A stretch of 64,000 nt of DNA, taken from NCBI GenBank assembly GCA_003243445.1, contig QFQQ01000013.1, forward strand, positions 1-64,000, given 5' to 3'. Under the pieces are notes generated by a model that did no database searches, was not told where the DNA came from, and saw nothing but the letters and a program-made list of their open reading frames with translations. The translations under genes were made by a program, and so were the position numbers. This DNA comes from Citrobacter freundii. Lineage in GTDB: Bacteria > Bacteroidota > Bacteroidia > Chitinophagales > Chitinophagaceae. Below are positions 1 through 8,550 of this stretch, piece after piece; positions within the stretch are counted from its first letter, which is position 1, and the number at the start of each line of letters is the position of its first letter.

Positions 1-351
1 CACAAATTCGCGAAATCCGTGTAAAGCTTCATCTTCTCACCGGAGATCAAAGTCAGCAACGGCATTCCGAATATTCATAACAGAGCTGCAAGCGTGAAGT
101 ATTCGAGTGTGTTTGATAATACAGCCGAGGATGATTATGTTGTGTTTTCACTTCGAAGGCTAACGCGGATTTTAATTCGCGAATTTCGCGAATTGCAGTT
201 TGTGAATCTAACACCCATCTCATACAGTAGTAACCACTTCGCTATTCAATAAAAAGCCTTTCTGCAATAAGGATTATCAATCTTCCATTGCAAAAAAGCC
301 TCACAAACTAAAAACACAAATTCGCGAAATCCGTGTTATAAAATCTGTGTA
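1..351. other. Intergenic gap with TTCGCG words and a possible gene remnant
   Basis: No convincing gene lies in this stretch. An exact 22-base word containing AATTCGCGAAATCC occurs at 1-22 and again at 315-336, and a related word in the opposite sense lies at 162-194. This is the TTCGCGAA class of the intergenic word elements seen throughout the window. Between the copies an open frame without a start codon runs on the plus strand at about 25-252 (it contains SNGIPNIHNRAAS and DDYVVFSLRRL). It could be the decayed 3' end of a gene, but I cannot assign it to a family and it may be chance. Confidence 0.5.
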
Positions 352-2043
352 TTAGAAGTCGAATTCACGCCTCTGCATATTCCACCTCACCCCCACCGAT
401 ATCACCTTCGAACTCATCACATCAACCGGCGGCGTTTTTGCATCCTGCTTGCGATAGACGCCGAATAATTCAATAAAGAGATTTTCTTTTACTTCATAAG
501 AAACAAGCAGCGAAGAATAAAGAACATTGGTTTTCCAGCCGGCACCTATGGAGTATCCATAATCGCCCTGGCGGGTACCATTGGGTAAAAAGATATTGCT
601 TCCGAAGTTGGAAGTAGCGGTTGAATCCCGGCCTTGCTTATAGTAGATCGCTTTGGCGGTGATCATCCATTTGGGCGCGGGTTGATAGCGGGCAACACCG
701 ATCACTTCCTGGAAATTCGCCATCAACGGATGCGCGAGCGGCTGATTGTAATGCGTATAGTTTGCTATAGAATCATTATGGGAATAGGTGAACGGACGAA
801 CACGGTTTGTCTCCACCTGCAGATCAAGATTGTCAACACCAAACGCATCAATATATTTTGCACCAAGCTGCATCCCCCATTTATTGCCCCACCAGCCGTC
901 ACCGGCCCTGATCTCGGACAGCTTGAATTCATCCAGCAACAACTGACCGTAAACCTGGAAGCGCTTTGCTACATTGGCTTTGAAGTCGAGGCCGGCAACG
1001 GAGTTATCATAGCTGCCGTTCTGCAATTCGATCGAGCGATAAAAGATCAACGGGTTCAGGTAGCCGAATTCAAAATGATTGGTGCGGCCAAAAACCACCC
1101 CTTCAAACAAACCAATATTCAGCCAGCGTGTAACATTCATATCGAGATGGTGCATGGCGGCATATTTCTTTCCAACCAGTTTGTCAACGCTTCCCTTATT
1201 GTCCGCATTAGCCAGTTCCATGAACAGATTCTGGTAATTGAACTTCCAGATCCTTGTGTTCAACCGGAGAAAGAGATTGCTGTTGCCAAAATCGCTCAGG
1301 AAAAGACTACGATACCCGTTCCCGATAAAATTCTTATCATACCCAAAAGCGACATCGATATATTTAGTGACGTTGAACGTGAACGTTCCTCGCGCATCGA
1401 AATAATCAACACCTCCAGGTGCTTTAAAATCTTTATAAAAACCCTGACCAGGTACGGCAAGTCTGTCGCGGATCCATTGCTGTACATACAGGGGATCGCG
1501 TTCCTGGTTATCCGTTATATATGCGGAGAATCCGATCTTGTTTGCGATGCGGCCGCGAAGCGTGAGGCCACGCGTATTCAGGAATAATGTCTGGTCATTA
1601 TCGATCTCCTTTGAAACAACATACTGCACCACGGGATTTACCACCAGGTCAAAATCCTTTACATGTGTTTCAAAAAAATTGGCAGGCGATGTATACAGTT
1701 TTTTCCAGATCGGCTTTTTGCTGGCATAGAGTGCGCGTTCCTCATCCGTCAGCCATTCGGTATTGTTCATGTAGAGGCGGCGGAGGTTATACTGGTCCGT
1801 TCTGGACAGCTCCCCTGCTACATGATCTTCCAGATAACTCTTTACTCCATTGATCACATACTTACCCCGGTTAAATGGTTTTATTTTGGAAAAATTGAGT
1901 ACGGAATCGGACTGGGCTTTTATCTCCAGCCTTTCCAGCAATACTGATTGCTTATCGCCCTGGGGCAGATAAGTTGATTGGGAAGCGGCAACGAAAGGAC
2001 AAAGAAAAACAAGCAGTCTTACAAGGGTTTTTATAAATTGCAT
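352..2043 (-). CDS. Outer-membrane barrel protein, RemB / Wzi-like family
   Basis: The 563-residue protein has a signal peptide (about residues 1-20, ending near PFVAASQS). A region of about 90 residues follows, then a long stretch of alternating aromatic and polar beta strands that ends in an aromatic residue (REFDF), as outer-membrane barrels do. The segment around FGYDKNFIGNGYRSLFLSDF resembles Bacteroidota proteins annotated as capsule-assembly Wzi family or gliding protein RemB, which are surface proteins linked to polysaccharide or motility. The family call comes from remembered sequence patterns, not a search. The gene is monocistronic and divergent from pyrC with only 32 bases between the start codons, so the two promoters must overlap. 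Its exact role is uncertain. Confidence 0.7.
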   Translation of the reverse strand: MQFIKTLVRLLVFLCPFVAASQSTYLPQGDKQSVLLERLEIKAQSDSVLNFSKIKPFNRGKYVINGVKSYLEDHVAGELSRTDQYNLRRLYMNNTEWLTDEERALYASKKPIWKKLYTSPANFFETHVKDFDLVVNPVVQYVVSKEIDNDQTLFLNTRGLTLRGRIANKIGFSAYITDNQERDPLYVQQWIRDRLAVPGQGFYKDFKAPGGVDYFDARGTFTFNVTKYIDVAFGYDKNFIGNGYRSLFLSDFGNSNLFLRLNTRIWKFNYQNLFMELANADNKGSVDKLVGKKYAAMHHLDMNVTRWLNIGLFEGVVFGRTNHFEFGYLNPLIFYRSIELQNGSYDNSVAGLDFKANVAKRFQVYGQLLLDEFKLSEIRAGDGWWGNKWGMQLGAKYIDAFGVDNLDLQVETNRVRPFTYSHNDSIANYTHYNQPLAHPLMANFQEVIGVARYQPAPKWMITAKAIYYKQGRDSTATSNFGSNIFLPNGTRQGDYGYSIGAGWKTNVLYSSLLVSYEVKENLFIELFGVYRKQDAKTPPVDVMSSKVISVGVRWNMQRREFDF

Positions 2044-2075
2044 TGCCAGTTATTTTGGATTATATACAGTAAAGT

Positions 2076-3443
2076 ATGCAAATATATCTGATAAAAAATA
2101 TCCGTATCGTCAACGAGGGTCTTATTCAAACCGCCGATGTGCTGATCAAAGATGGCCGTATTGATAAAATTGCACCCCAGATCTCCCCTGCCGGTCTCTC
2201 CGTTACCGAGATAAACGGTGAAGGTAAATTTTTATTACCGGGCGCTATCGATGACCAGGTGCATTTCCGCGAACCAGGCCTTACACATAAAGCCAATATC
2301 TACACCGAAGCTAAGGCAGCGGTTGCCGGCGGCGTGACCAGTTTTATGGAAATGCCCAATACCGTGCCACCTGCATTTACGGAAGAACTGCTTGAGCAGA
2401 AATACAGCATTGCTTCTCAAACGTCTCTCGCGAACTATTCTTTCTACATCGGCACATCCAATGAAAATGCAGCTGAAGCATTAAAGATCAATCCCCGCAA
2501 AAACGAGATCTGCGGCATCAAGATCTTCATGGGATCATCTACCGGCAACCTGCTTGTAGATAATCCGCTGACGCTGGAAAAAGTGTTCGGAGAAAGTGAA
2601 CTGCTCATCGCCACCCATTGTGAAGATGAAAAGATCATCAAGGCAAATCTGGCCGCATTAAAAGCGACCGGCCGCGAGCTGACTGCAGCAGATCACCCGG
2701 TGATCAGAAATGAAGAAGCCTGCTTCGAATCTTCTTTCTATGCCATTCAGCTGGCAAAAAAATACGGCACACGCCTGCATATTCTTCATATCAGTACCGC
2801 GAAAGAATTACAGCTTTTCGGCAATATGCTGCCATTGAAAGAAAAAAGGATCACTGCCGAAGTGTGCGTGCATCACCTGCATTTTACAGCAGATGATTAT
2901 CCACGGCTTGGCAATAAGATCAAATGCAATCCTGCAATCAAAGGACCGTCCAATAAACCTGCATTGTGGGAAGCATTGCTGGACGACCGTCTTGATGTAA
3001 TCGCCACAGATCATGCGCCACATACGATCGAAGAAAAAAATGAACCCTATGAGAAAGCACATGCCGGTTTGCCACTGGTACAGCATTCATTGCTGATGAT
3101 GCTCAGCTATTATCAGCAGGGGAAGATCTCGCTGGAAAAGATCGTGCAAAAAATGAGTCATGCGGTAGCAGACTGTTTCCAGATCAAAGACAGAGGCTAT
3201 ATCCGCGAAGGTTACCAGGCCGATCTCGTGATCGTCGACCTTGACAAACCCTTCACCGTTTCCAAAGAAAATATTTTATACAAATGTGGCTGGAGCCCAT
3301 TGGAAGGAACAACATTTCCCGCCTCGGTTACACATACATTTGTCAACGGTCATCTGGTTTATCAGGCAGGGGATGGCAATTTATGGAATCCGGTTTGGGA
3401 CGAATCTAAACAAGGCGAACGGTTAAAGTTTGATCGGTCTTAA
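2076..3443 (+). CDS. pyrC: Dihydroorotase (class I amidohydrolase)
   Basis: This 455-residue cytoplasmic enzyme belongs to the cyclic amidohydrolase fold and should interconvert N-carbamoyl-aspartate and dihydroorotate in pyrimidine synthesis. The N-terminal beta domain precedes DDQVHFREPGLTH (about residues 59-71). Further metal-site segments are visible: THCEDE, LHILHISTAKE and ATDHAPHT. The usual HxH metal motif reads QxH here (Gln61-Val-His63), so the first histidine ligand is missing, while the His, His and Asp segments later in the chain are kept. I believe the QVHFREPG form recurs in Bacteroidota, so activity is likely but not certain. Another pyrimidine gene, pyrD, lies 22 kb away in the window. 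Confidence 0.88.
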   Translation: MQIYLIKNIRIVNEGLIQTADVLIKDGRIDKIAPQISPAGLSVTEINGEGKFLLPGAIDDQVHFREPGLTHKANIYTEAKAAVAGGVTSFMEMPNTVPPAFTEELLEQKYSIASQTSLANYSFYIGTSNENAAEALKINPRKNEICGIKIFMGSSTGNLLVDNPLTLEKVFGESELLIATHCEDEKIIKANLAALKATGRELTAADHPVIRNEEACFESSFYAIQLAKKYGTRLHILHISTAKELQLFGNMLPLKEKRITAEVCVHHLHFTADDYPRLGNKIKCNPAIKGPSNKPALWEALLDDRLDVIATDHAPHTIEEKNEPYEKAHAGLPLVQHSLLMMLSYYQQGKISLEKIVQKMSHAVADCFQIKDRGYIREGYQADLVIVDLDKPFTVSKENILYKCGWSPLEGTTFPASVTHTFVNGHLVYQAGDGNLWNPVWDESKQGERLKFDRS

Positions 3444-3500
3444 GCAGCCACCTGCTTTAACTGTTAAACCTTAAAACATTCAAACTTTCAAACCGTCCTT
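3425..3500. repeat. Word palindrome, TTTAAA/TTCAAA class, overlapping the pyrC stop
   Basis: The last pyrC codons (ACGGTTAAAGTTTGAT, near 3419-3434) can pair imperfectly with ATTCAAACTTTCAAACCGT at about 3478-3496. The right side is made of AAAC(T/A)TT words like those of the GTTTAAAA class elsewhere. The pairing is weaker than at the other loci. Confidence 0.35.
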
Positions 3501-3529
3501 ACAGCGCTCTGATTGTTTAATACACAGCT

Positions 3530-4846
3530 ATGCAGATAGACAATATTTCATTCAGCGATATTTCGATCTTTCATTCTGAAGAAGAATTTTCGATCTTTCA
3601 TAAGCTGAACTTTACGCGCACTATTGGCGGAAAGGAATGGCTGCGCCGTTTCTTTTCGGAACCACATAATGATATCAAAAAGATCAGGGGCACACAAACC
3701 GTGATCCGCAAACTGATGGCGCATGTTGATGACTGGCCTTCAGACATCACCAATGGTACCGTGCTGGTGATGGATAAATTCATGGACTATTCGCTTGACC
3801 CGATCAGTTCCAATATGGGCAGCCTGAATAACCTTGTATATCGCTGGCTGCACAGCGAAGATTATTCCATGCTGAAATATTCCATGACCCATTTCGGCGA
3901 TTTCTATCGCGGCCTGAAAAAGATCCTGATCCTGCTTGGAGAAGTGGATCTTCCGCCGCATATCCGGATCTATATCGACAGGATCGACCAGGTAATGAAA
4001 GAACCTGCGTTGCGAGAACTTTCGGAAACAAAACGCGGAGAGCCGTTTACCCGCAAACAAAATCTCTACTACGGCTATCATCTGCGCAATCCGCTCCGCC
4101 CAAAAACGCTGGAGATGATGGATATCTACAGCCGGCTCGATGCGTGGTATTCCATGGCGGTAGCGGTAAAAACATATAACCTTTCCTTCCCGGAATTTAT
4201 CGAACAGGATTCACCGCTGGTTGAAGCAAAAGGTTTGTATCATATACTGATCCCAAAACCTGTTCCCTATGATCTGAAGATGAATCCTGAGCATAATTTT
4301 CTTTTTCTTACCGGTGCAAATATGGCGGGAAAAAGTACATTGATCAAATCAGTTGGCTCTTCCGTATTTCTCGCGCATATTGGCATGGGCGTGCCTGCGG
4401 AGAGTATGCGCCTCACGCTGTTTGATGGACTGCTCAGCAATATCAACGTGGTAGACAATATCGCCAAAGGCGAAAGCTTTTTCTTTAATGAAGTACAACG
4501 CATCAAGAATACGATCAGCAAGATCAATAATGGCAGGAAATGGCTGGTGCTGATCGATGAACTGTTCAAGGGAACAAACGTGCAGGATGCGATGAAATGT
4601 TCGCTGACCGTGATCAAGGGCCTTATCAAAATTAAAAATTCACTCTTTATTCTTTCCACACATCTTTATGAGATCGGTGAAGAATTAAAGGAATATCCAA
4701 ACATTTCTTTCCGCTACTTCGAAACCAATGTAGAAGAGGAACAACTGAAATTCTCTTATCAATTAAAAGAAGGGATCAGTAATGACCGGTTGGGGTTCGT
4801 GATCTTGAAGAGGGAGAAGGTGGTGGAGATGCTGGAGAAGTTGTGA
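3530..4846 (+). CDS. MutS-family ATPase lacking the mismatch-recognition domains
   Basis: The 438-residue protein has a MutS core (domain III-like helices, residues about 1-230) followed by the MutS ATPase domain. Walker A is GANMAGKST at about residues 262-270 and the Walker B region is WLVLIDELFKGTN. The N-terminal mismatch-binding and connector domains of MutS (about 850 residues) are absent, and so is the C-terminal Smr nuclease of MutS2. This matches the short 'DNA mismatch repair protein MutS' homologues common in Bacteroidota, whose function is unknown to me; recombination or DNA-junction handling is an inference. It is not the canonical repair MutS. Confidence 0.8.
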   Translation: MQIDNISFSDISIFHSEEEFSIFHKLNFTRTIGGKEWLRRFFSEPHNDIKKIRGTQTVIRKLMAHVDDWPSDITNGTVLVMDKFMDYSLDPISSNMGSLNNLVYRWLHSEDYSMLKYSMTHFGDFYRGLKKILILLGEVDLPPHIRIYIDRIDQVMKEPALRELSETKRGEPFTRKQNLYYGYHLRNPLRPKTLEMMDIYSRLDAWYSMAVAVKTYNLSFPEFIEQDSPLVEAKGLYHILIPKPVPYDLKMNPEHNFLFLTGANMAGKSTLIKSVGSSVFLAHIGMGVPAESMRLTLFDGLLSNINVVDNIAKGESFFFNEVQRIKNTISKINNGRKWLVLIDELFKGTNVQDAMKCSLTVIKGLIKIKNSLFILSTHLYEIGEELKEYPNISFRYFETNVEEEQLKFSYQLKEGISNDRLGFVILKREKVVEMLEKL

Positions 4847-4847
4847 G

Positions 4848-5011
4848 GGGACCGCAGACCGCGGAGGGAAGACCACGGACCGCCGACCGCGGACCGCAGA
4901 CGGTCGTTCTGAATTGAATTTTTACAACTGCATTGCTCAAATACAAAAAATATCTACGTTAATAAAGAATGATACCGCGGTCCGCGGTCTGTCGTCGGCG
5001 GTCGGCGGTCC
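4848..5011. repeat. Word palindrome, GACCGCG class
   Basis: The left arm (about 4849-4906) is made of GACCGCG, GACCACG and GACCGCC words with a period near 7. The right arm (about 4974-5011) is the reverse complement in style (GGTCCGCGGTCTG, GTCGGCGGTC). The loop of about 67 bases is AT rich. The element begins two bases after the stop codon of the MutS-like gene and ends 38 bases before the aminopeptidase start. The same class recurs at 14767-14902 and 23796-23827. Confidence 0.85.
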
Positions 5012-5049
5012 TTCTCCCCCAAATCCCTATCTTCACAAAAAACGATCAC

Positions 5050-6660
5050 ATGAGAACGCTCACCCTTGCGTTTTTGCTGGCGCTTGTCAGCCTGCCTTTT
5101 ACGATTGCTGCACAGGATTCTTTGTATGATGCACAGCATTATGTCTTCCATGTTGAATTATCGGACCAGTCTGATACGATCAAAGGAAAAGCCATCATCA
5201 CAGTAAAACTGCTGAAACCAGCAAGTACCCTCCTGCTTGACTTTTCAACCGCCACCGGCGGCAAGGGCATGACCGTTGTCAGTTGCCTGATGAATGAGGC
5301 ACCAGCTGATTTCCAGCTGAAAGAAAACAATGAAAAGCTCGATATCGTTTTCAAAAAAGCACAGGCTGCGGGCAGTACACATATTTTTACCATAGAGTAT
5401 AAAGGCGTGCCTTCAGACGGGCTGATCATTTCAAAAAATATGTACGGCCATCGCAGCTTTTTTGCGGACAATTGGCCCAACCGCGGACACAAATGGCTTC
5501 CCTGTCTTGATCACCCGGGAGATAAGGCAACGGTTGAATTCTTTGTAACCGCGCCGGCACATTACCGTGTTGTATCTAACGGTCTGCTACAGGAAGAAAA
5601 GCTCAGAAGCGATAATACCAAACAAACACACTGGAAAGAAGATGTGCCCATTGCCACAAAAGTGATGGTGATCGGCGTAGCTGAATTTGCCGTGGACCTC
5701 GCCGGGAAAGTGCAGGGAGATGTTCCCGTATATAGCTGGGTTTACCCGGAAGATAAAGAGAAAGGATTTTATGATTATGGACAGGCAAAAGATGTTCTGC
5801 CGTTTTTTATCAACTACGTGGGACCGTATGGTTATAAAAAACTGGCCAACGTCCAATCAAAGACGATCTTCGGCGGCTTGGAAAATGCGAACACGATCTT
5901 CTATGCGGAGAATACCATCACCGGAACGCGCAAAAGCGAAAGCCTGCTGGCGCATGAGATCGCTCACCAATGGTTCGGCAATATGGCTACTGAAAAAACC
6001 TTTGCGCATTTATGGCTCAGTGAAGGATTTGCCACCTACATGACCGTCTTGTATATGGAGAATAAATATGGAAAAGACACGGCCATTTCCATGTTGAAAA
6101 ATGACCGTAAGGAAGTGATCAGATCCCCGGTAACAGCTAAGCGTTCAGTGGTGGATGATACGAAAGATTATATGGCATTGCTCAATACCAACAGCTATCA
6201 GAAAGGCGGATGGATATTGCATATGCTGAGAAAGGAACTGGGTGATTCGGTTTTTCACAACAGCATCCGTGAATATTACCGTCAATATGCAAACAGCAAT
6301 GCGGATACCAGGGATCTGCAGAGAGTATTTGAGAAAGTTTCGGGAAAAAATCTTTCGGTGTTCTTCGATCAATGGTTATACAGACCAGGCATTCCTCAAC
6401 TTGAGATTACATGGAGATACGCGTTCAAAACGGGTAAATATTATATGACGGTGAAACAAATGCAGGAAAAGGGATTTGTATTTCCTTTGACAGTTAAATT
6501 CACCGATCCTTCGGGAAAAATCATTCTGAAGAAGTTCGACATTGTGAACCGCAATACAGAATTGGAGTTTGTGCTTCCTAAGAATACAGATACGGCTGAA
6601 CTGGATCCGGAAACGTCGTTGTTGTTTAAGGGGACGATCAAATATGAACCTTCACTATAA
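5050..6660 (+). CDS. M1-family zinc metallopeptidase (aminopeptidase N-like), secreted
   Basis: This 536-residue protein starts at ATG 5050. The frame opens earlier at 4969, but those codons are inside the GACCGCG element, and the signal peptide (MRTLTLAFLLALVSLPFTIAAQ) begins at 5050. The N-terminal beta domain is followed by the exopeptidase motif GGLENAN (about residue 275) and the zinc site HEIAHQWFGN (about residues 302-311) with the third ligand in LSEGFATY. These features indicate removal of N-terminal residues from peptides in the periplasm or outside the cell. It is shorter than full aminopeptidase N (about 870 residues) because the C-terminal helical domain is missing, as in many Bacteroidota M1 proteins. 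Confidence 0.88.
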   Translation: MRTLTLAFLLALVSLPFTIAAQDSLYDAQHYVFHVELSDQSDTIKGKAIITVKLLKPASTLLLDFSTATGGKGMTVVSCLMNEAPADFQLKENNEKLDIVFKKAQAAGSTHIFTIEYKGVPSDGLIISKNMYGHRSFFADNWPNRGHKWLPCLDHPGDKATVEFFVTAPAHYRVVSNGLLQEEKLRSDNTKQTHWKEDVPIATKVMVIGVAEFAVDLAGKVQGDVPVYSWVYPEDKEKGFYDYGQAKDVLPFFINYVGPYGYKKLANVQSKTIFGGLENANTIFYAENTITGTRKSESLLAHEIAHQWFGNMATEKTFAHLWLSEGFATYMTVLYMENKYGKDTAISMLKNDRKEVIRSPVTAKRSVVDDTKDYMALLNTNSYQKGGWILHMLRKELGDSVFHNSIREYYRQYANSNADTRDLQRVFEKVSGKNLSVFFDQWLYRPGIPQLEITWRYAFKTGKYYMTVKQMQEKGFVFPLTVKFTDPSGKIILKKFDIVNRNTELEFVLPKNTDTAELDPETSLLFKGTIKYEPSL

Positions 6661-6764
6661 GGTTTAAAAGTTTAAAAGTTTAAAAGGGTGACTGACATGC
6701 AACAAGGCTTGCTGCACATCCCGGAAGAAACTTTTAAACATTTGAACCTTTAAACTTTAAAACC
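6661..6764. repeat. Word palindrome, GTTTAAAA class
   Basis: The left arm (6661-6687) is three GTTTAAAA words with a period of 8, starting at the first base after the aminopeptidase stop. The right arm (about 6728-6764) carries the reverse-complement words CTTTTAAAC, CTTTAAAC and TTAAAACC. The loop is about 40 bases. The same class occurs at 26273-26326, 54328-54428 and in part at 47645-47665. Confidence 0.85.
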
Positions 6765-6898
6765 TTCGCGGCTTTCCCAGCGTTTCCTCCGTTAGATTTC
6801 GTTTCAGGACGCAAATACTCCGCCATCTCACCAACTATTTATCGTTATAAAACATTTTTATACGGTGAAAAGACGTTCAGCGTCCCATCTGTTTTCTC

Positions 6899-6906
6899 TA
6901 CCTTTC
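6899..6906 (+). promoter_or_regulatory. Possible -7 box of the yifB/comM gene
   Basis: TACCTTTC matches the Bacteroidota -7 box TAnnTTTG at seven of eight positions and lies only four bases before the ATG. If it is real, transcription would begin at or very near the start codon and the mRNA would be almost leaderless. I see no clear TTG at -33. Confidence 0.3.
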
Positions 6907-6910
6907 CATT

Positions 6911-8461
6911 ATGCTAGTAAAAACTCATGGCAGTGCCGTATATGGAGTGGATGCGATCACGATCACGATTGAAGCTAACTGGATCTCATCATCGGGGAAG
7001 GATTCAACCATTGTCGGTTTGCCTGACAGTGCCGTGAAGGAAAGTCTTCAACGGATCGAAAGTGTGTTTAAGACGAATGAATACCAGGTGCCAAGAAACA
7101 AGGTGGTCATTAATATGGCGCCCGCAGATATAAAGAAAAGCGGAACAGCGTTTGACCTGCCGATCGCGTTGAGTATACTTTGTGCATCTGAGCAGATCGA
7201 TAATACGGAGGCGTTGAGTCAATATGTGATAATGGGCGAACTGAGTCTTGATGGGCAGGTGCGTTCGATCAAAGGTGCATTGCCTATGGCAATACAGGCA
7301 AGAAAAGAAGGTTTTAAAGGGTTGATCGTACCAAAGGCCAATGCGCGTGAAGCCGGTATGGTCAATAATCTTGCTGTATATGGTGTGACTCACATAAAAG
7401 AAGTGATCAGCTTTTTTGAAACCAATGAAAGTGGGCTGGAGCCTGTTGTGGTCAATACCCGTGAAGAATTCTTCGATTCACAATACGATTTTGAAATAGA
7501 TTTTGCAGATGTAAAAGGCCAGGAAAACATCAAGCGTGCGCTGGAGATTGCCGCTGCGGGCGGTCACAATGCGATCCTGATCGGGCCGCCGGGTGCGGGT
7601 AAGACCATGCTGGCAAAGAGACTTCCAACGATCCTCCCTCCTTTGTCGTTGCAGGAAGCGTTGGAAACAACAAAGATCCATTCGGTAGCCGGCAAGCTGC
7701 CGGAAAATGCAACACTGATCGCGCGAAGGCCATTCCGTTCACCGCATCATACGATTAGCGATGTGGCGCTTGTCGGAGGCGGCGGGCATCCTCAACCCGG
7801 AGAAATTTCGCTCGCACACAACGGCGTGTTATTTCTCGATGAATTACCGGAATTTAAACGAACGGTATTGGAAGTAATGCGTCAGCCGATGGAAGAAAGA
7901 AAGGTGAGCATTTCGCGCGCAAAAATTGCATTGGATTTCCCGGCGTCGTTTATGCTGCTGGCATCTATGAATCCATGCCCTTGCGGTTATTATAACGACC
8001 CCGAACGGGAATGCACCTGTGTGCCCGGCTCTGTACAGAAATACCTGAACAAGGTTTCGGGGCCGCTTCTCGATCGCATTGATCTTCATGTGGAGGTGAC
8101 GCCTGTCTCATTCACTGAATTATCTTCAGCGCGCCCGCAGGAAAAAAGCGAACAGATCCGCGAGCGTGTGATGCGGGCCCGCGAAAAACAGGCTCAGCGG
8201 TACAATGCCTATCCGGGAATCTACTGTAATGCGCAGATGACCAGCAAACAATTAAAGGAGATCTGTGAGATCAGCCAGATCGGGCAAAACCTCCTGAAGG
8301 CCGCGATGATGAAACTGAATCTTTCCGCCCGGGCCTATGACCGCATATTAAAAGTGTCCCGCACCATCGCTGACCTGGCGGGGAGTGATGACATAAAGCC
8401 GGAATACCTGGCAGAAGCGATCCAGTACAGAAGTTTGGACAGGGAGAAATGGGGAGGATAA
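6911..8461 (+). CDS. comM: YifB/ComM family magnesium-chelatase-like AAA+ ATPase
   Basis: The 516-residue protein has an N-terminal Lon-like domain (about residues 1-170, VGLPDSAVKESLQRI), an AAA+ magnesium-chelatase domain with Walker A GPPGAGKT (about residues 225-232) and Walker B GVLFLDELPEF, and the C-terminal YifB domain (LNLSARAYDRILKVSRTIADL). Cysteines in NPCPCGYYND and CTCVPGS are typical of the family. ComM homologues are helicases that drive branch migration during integration of foreign DNA. Length and domain order are normal. No other competence gene lies in this window. Confidence 0.9.
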   Translation: MLVKTHGSAVYGVDAITITIEANWISSSGKDSTIVGLPDSAVKESLQRIESVFKTNEYQVPRNKVVINMAPADIKKSGTAFDLPIALSILCASEQIDNTEALSQYVIMGELSLDGQVRSIKGALPMAIQARKEGFKGLIVPKANAREAGMVNNLAVYGVTHIKEVISFFETNESGLEPVVVNTREEFFDSQYDFEIDFADVKGQENIKRALEIAAAGGHNAILIGPPGAGKTMLAKRLPTILPPLSLQEALETTKIHSVAGKLPENATLIARRPFRSPHHTISDVALVGGGGHPQPGEISLAHNGVLFLDELPEFKRTVLEVMRQPMEERKVSISRAKIALDFPASFMLLASMNPCPCGYYNDPERECTCVPGSVQKYLNKVSGPLLDRIDLHVEVTPVSFTELSSARPQEKSEQIRERVMRAREKQAQRYNAYPGIYCNAQMTSKQLKEICEISQIGQNLLKAAMMKLNLSARAYDRILKVSRTIADLAGSDDIKPEYLAEAIQYRSLDREKWGG

Positions 8462-8550
8462 GGACACGAACTGATAGTTTGTCATTTTTTACGAACTTGT
8501 ACGAGGTTTGCTTGTTCTTTATCTTTTACTGATTTTTCCTGTTTATATAT

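Noticed and set aside
634..1587. Long plus-strand frame of 317 codons
   Set aside because: It is antisense to the RemB-like gene, has no recognisable domain and mirrors the coding strand's codon bias.
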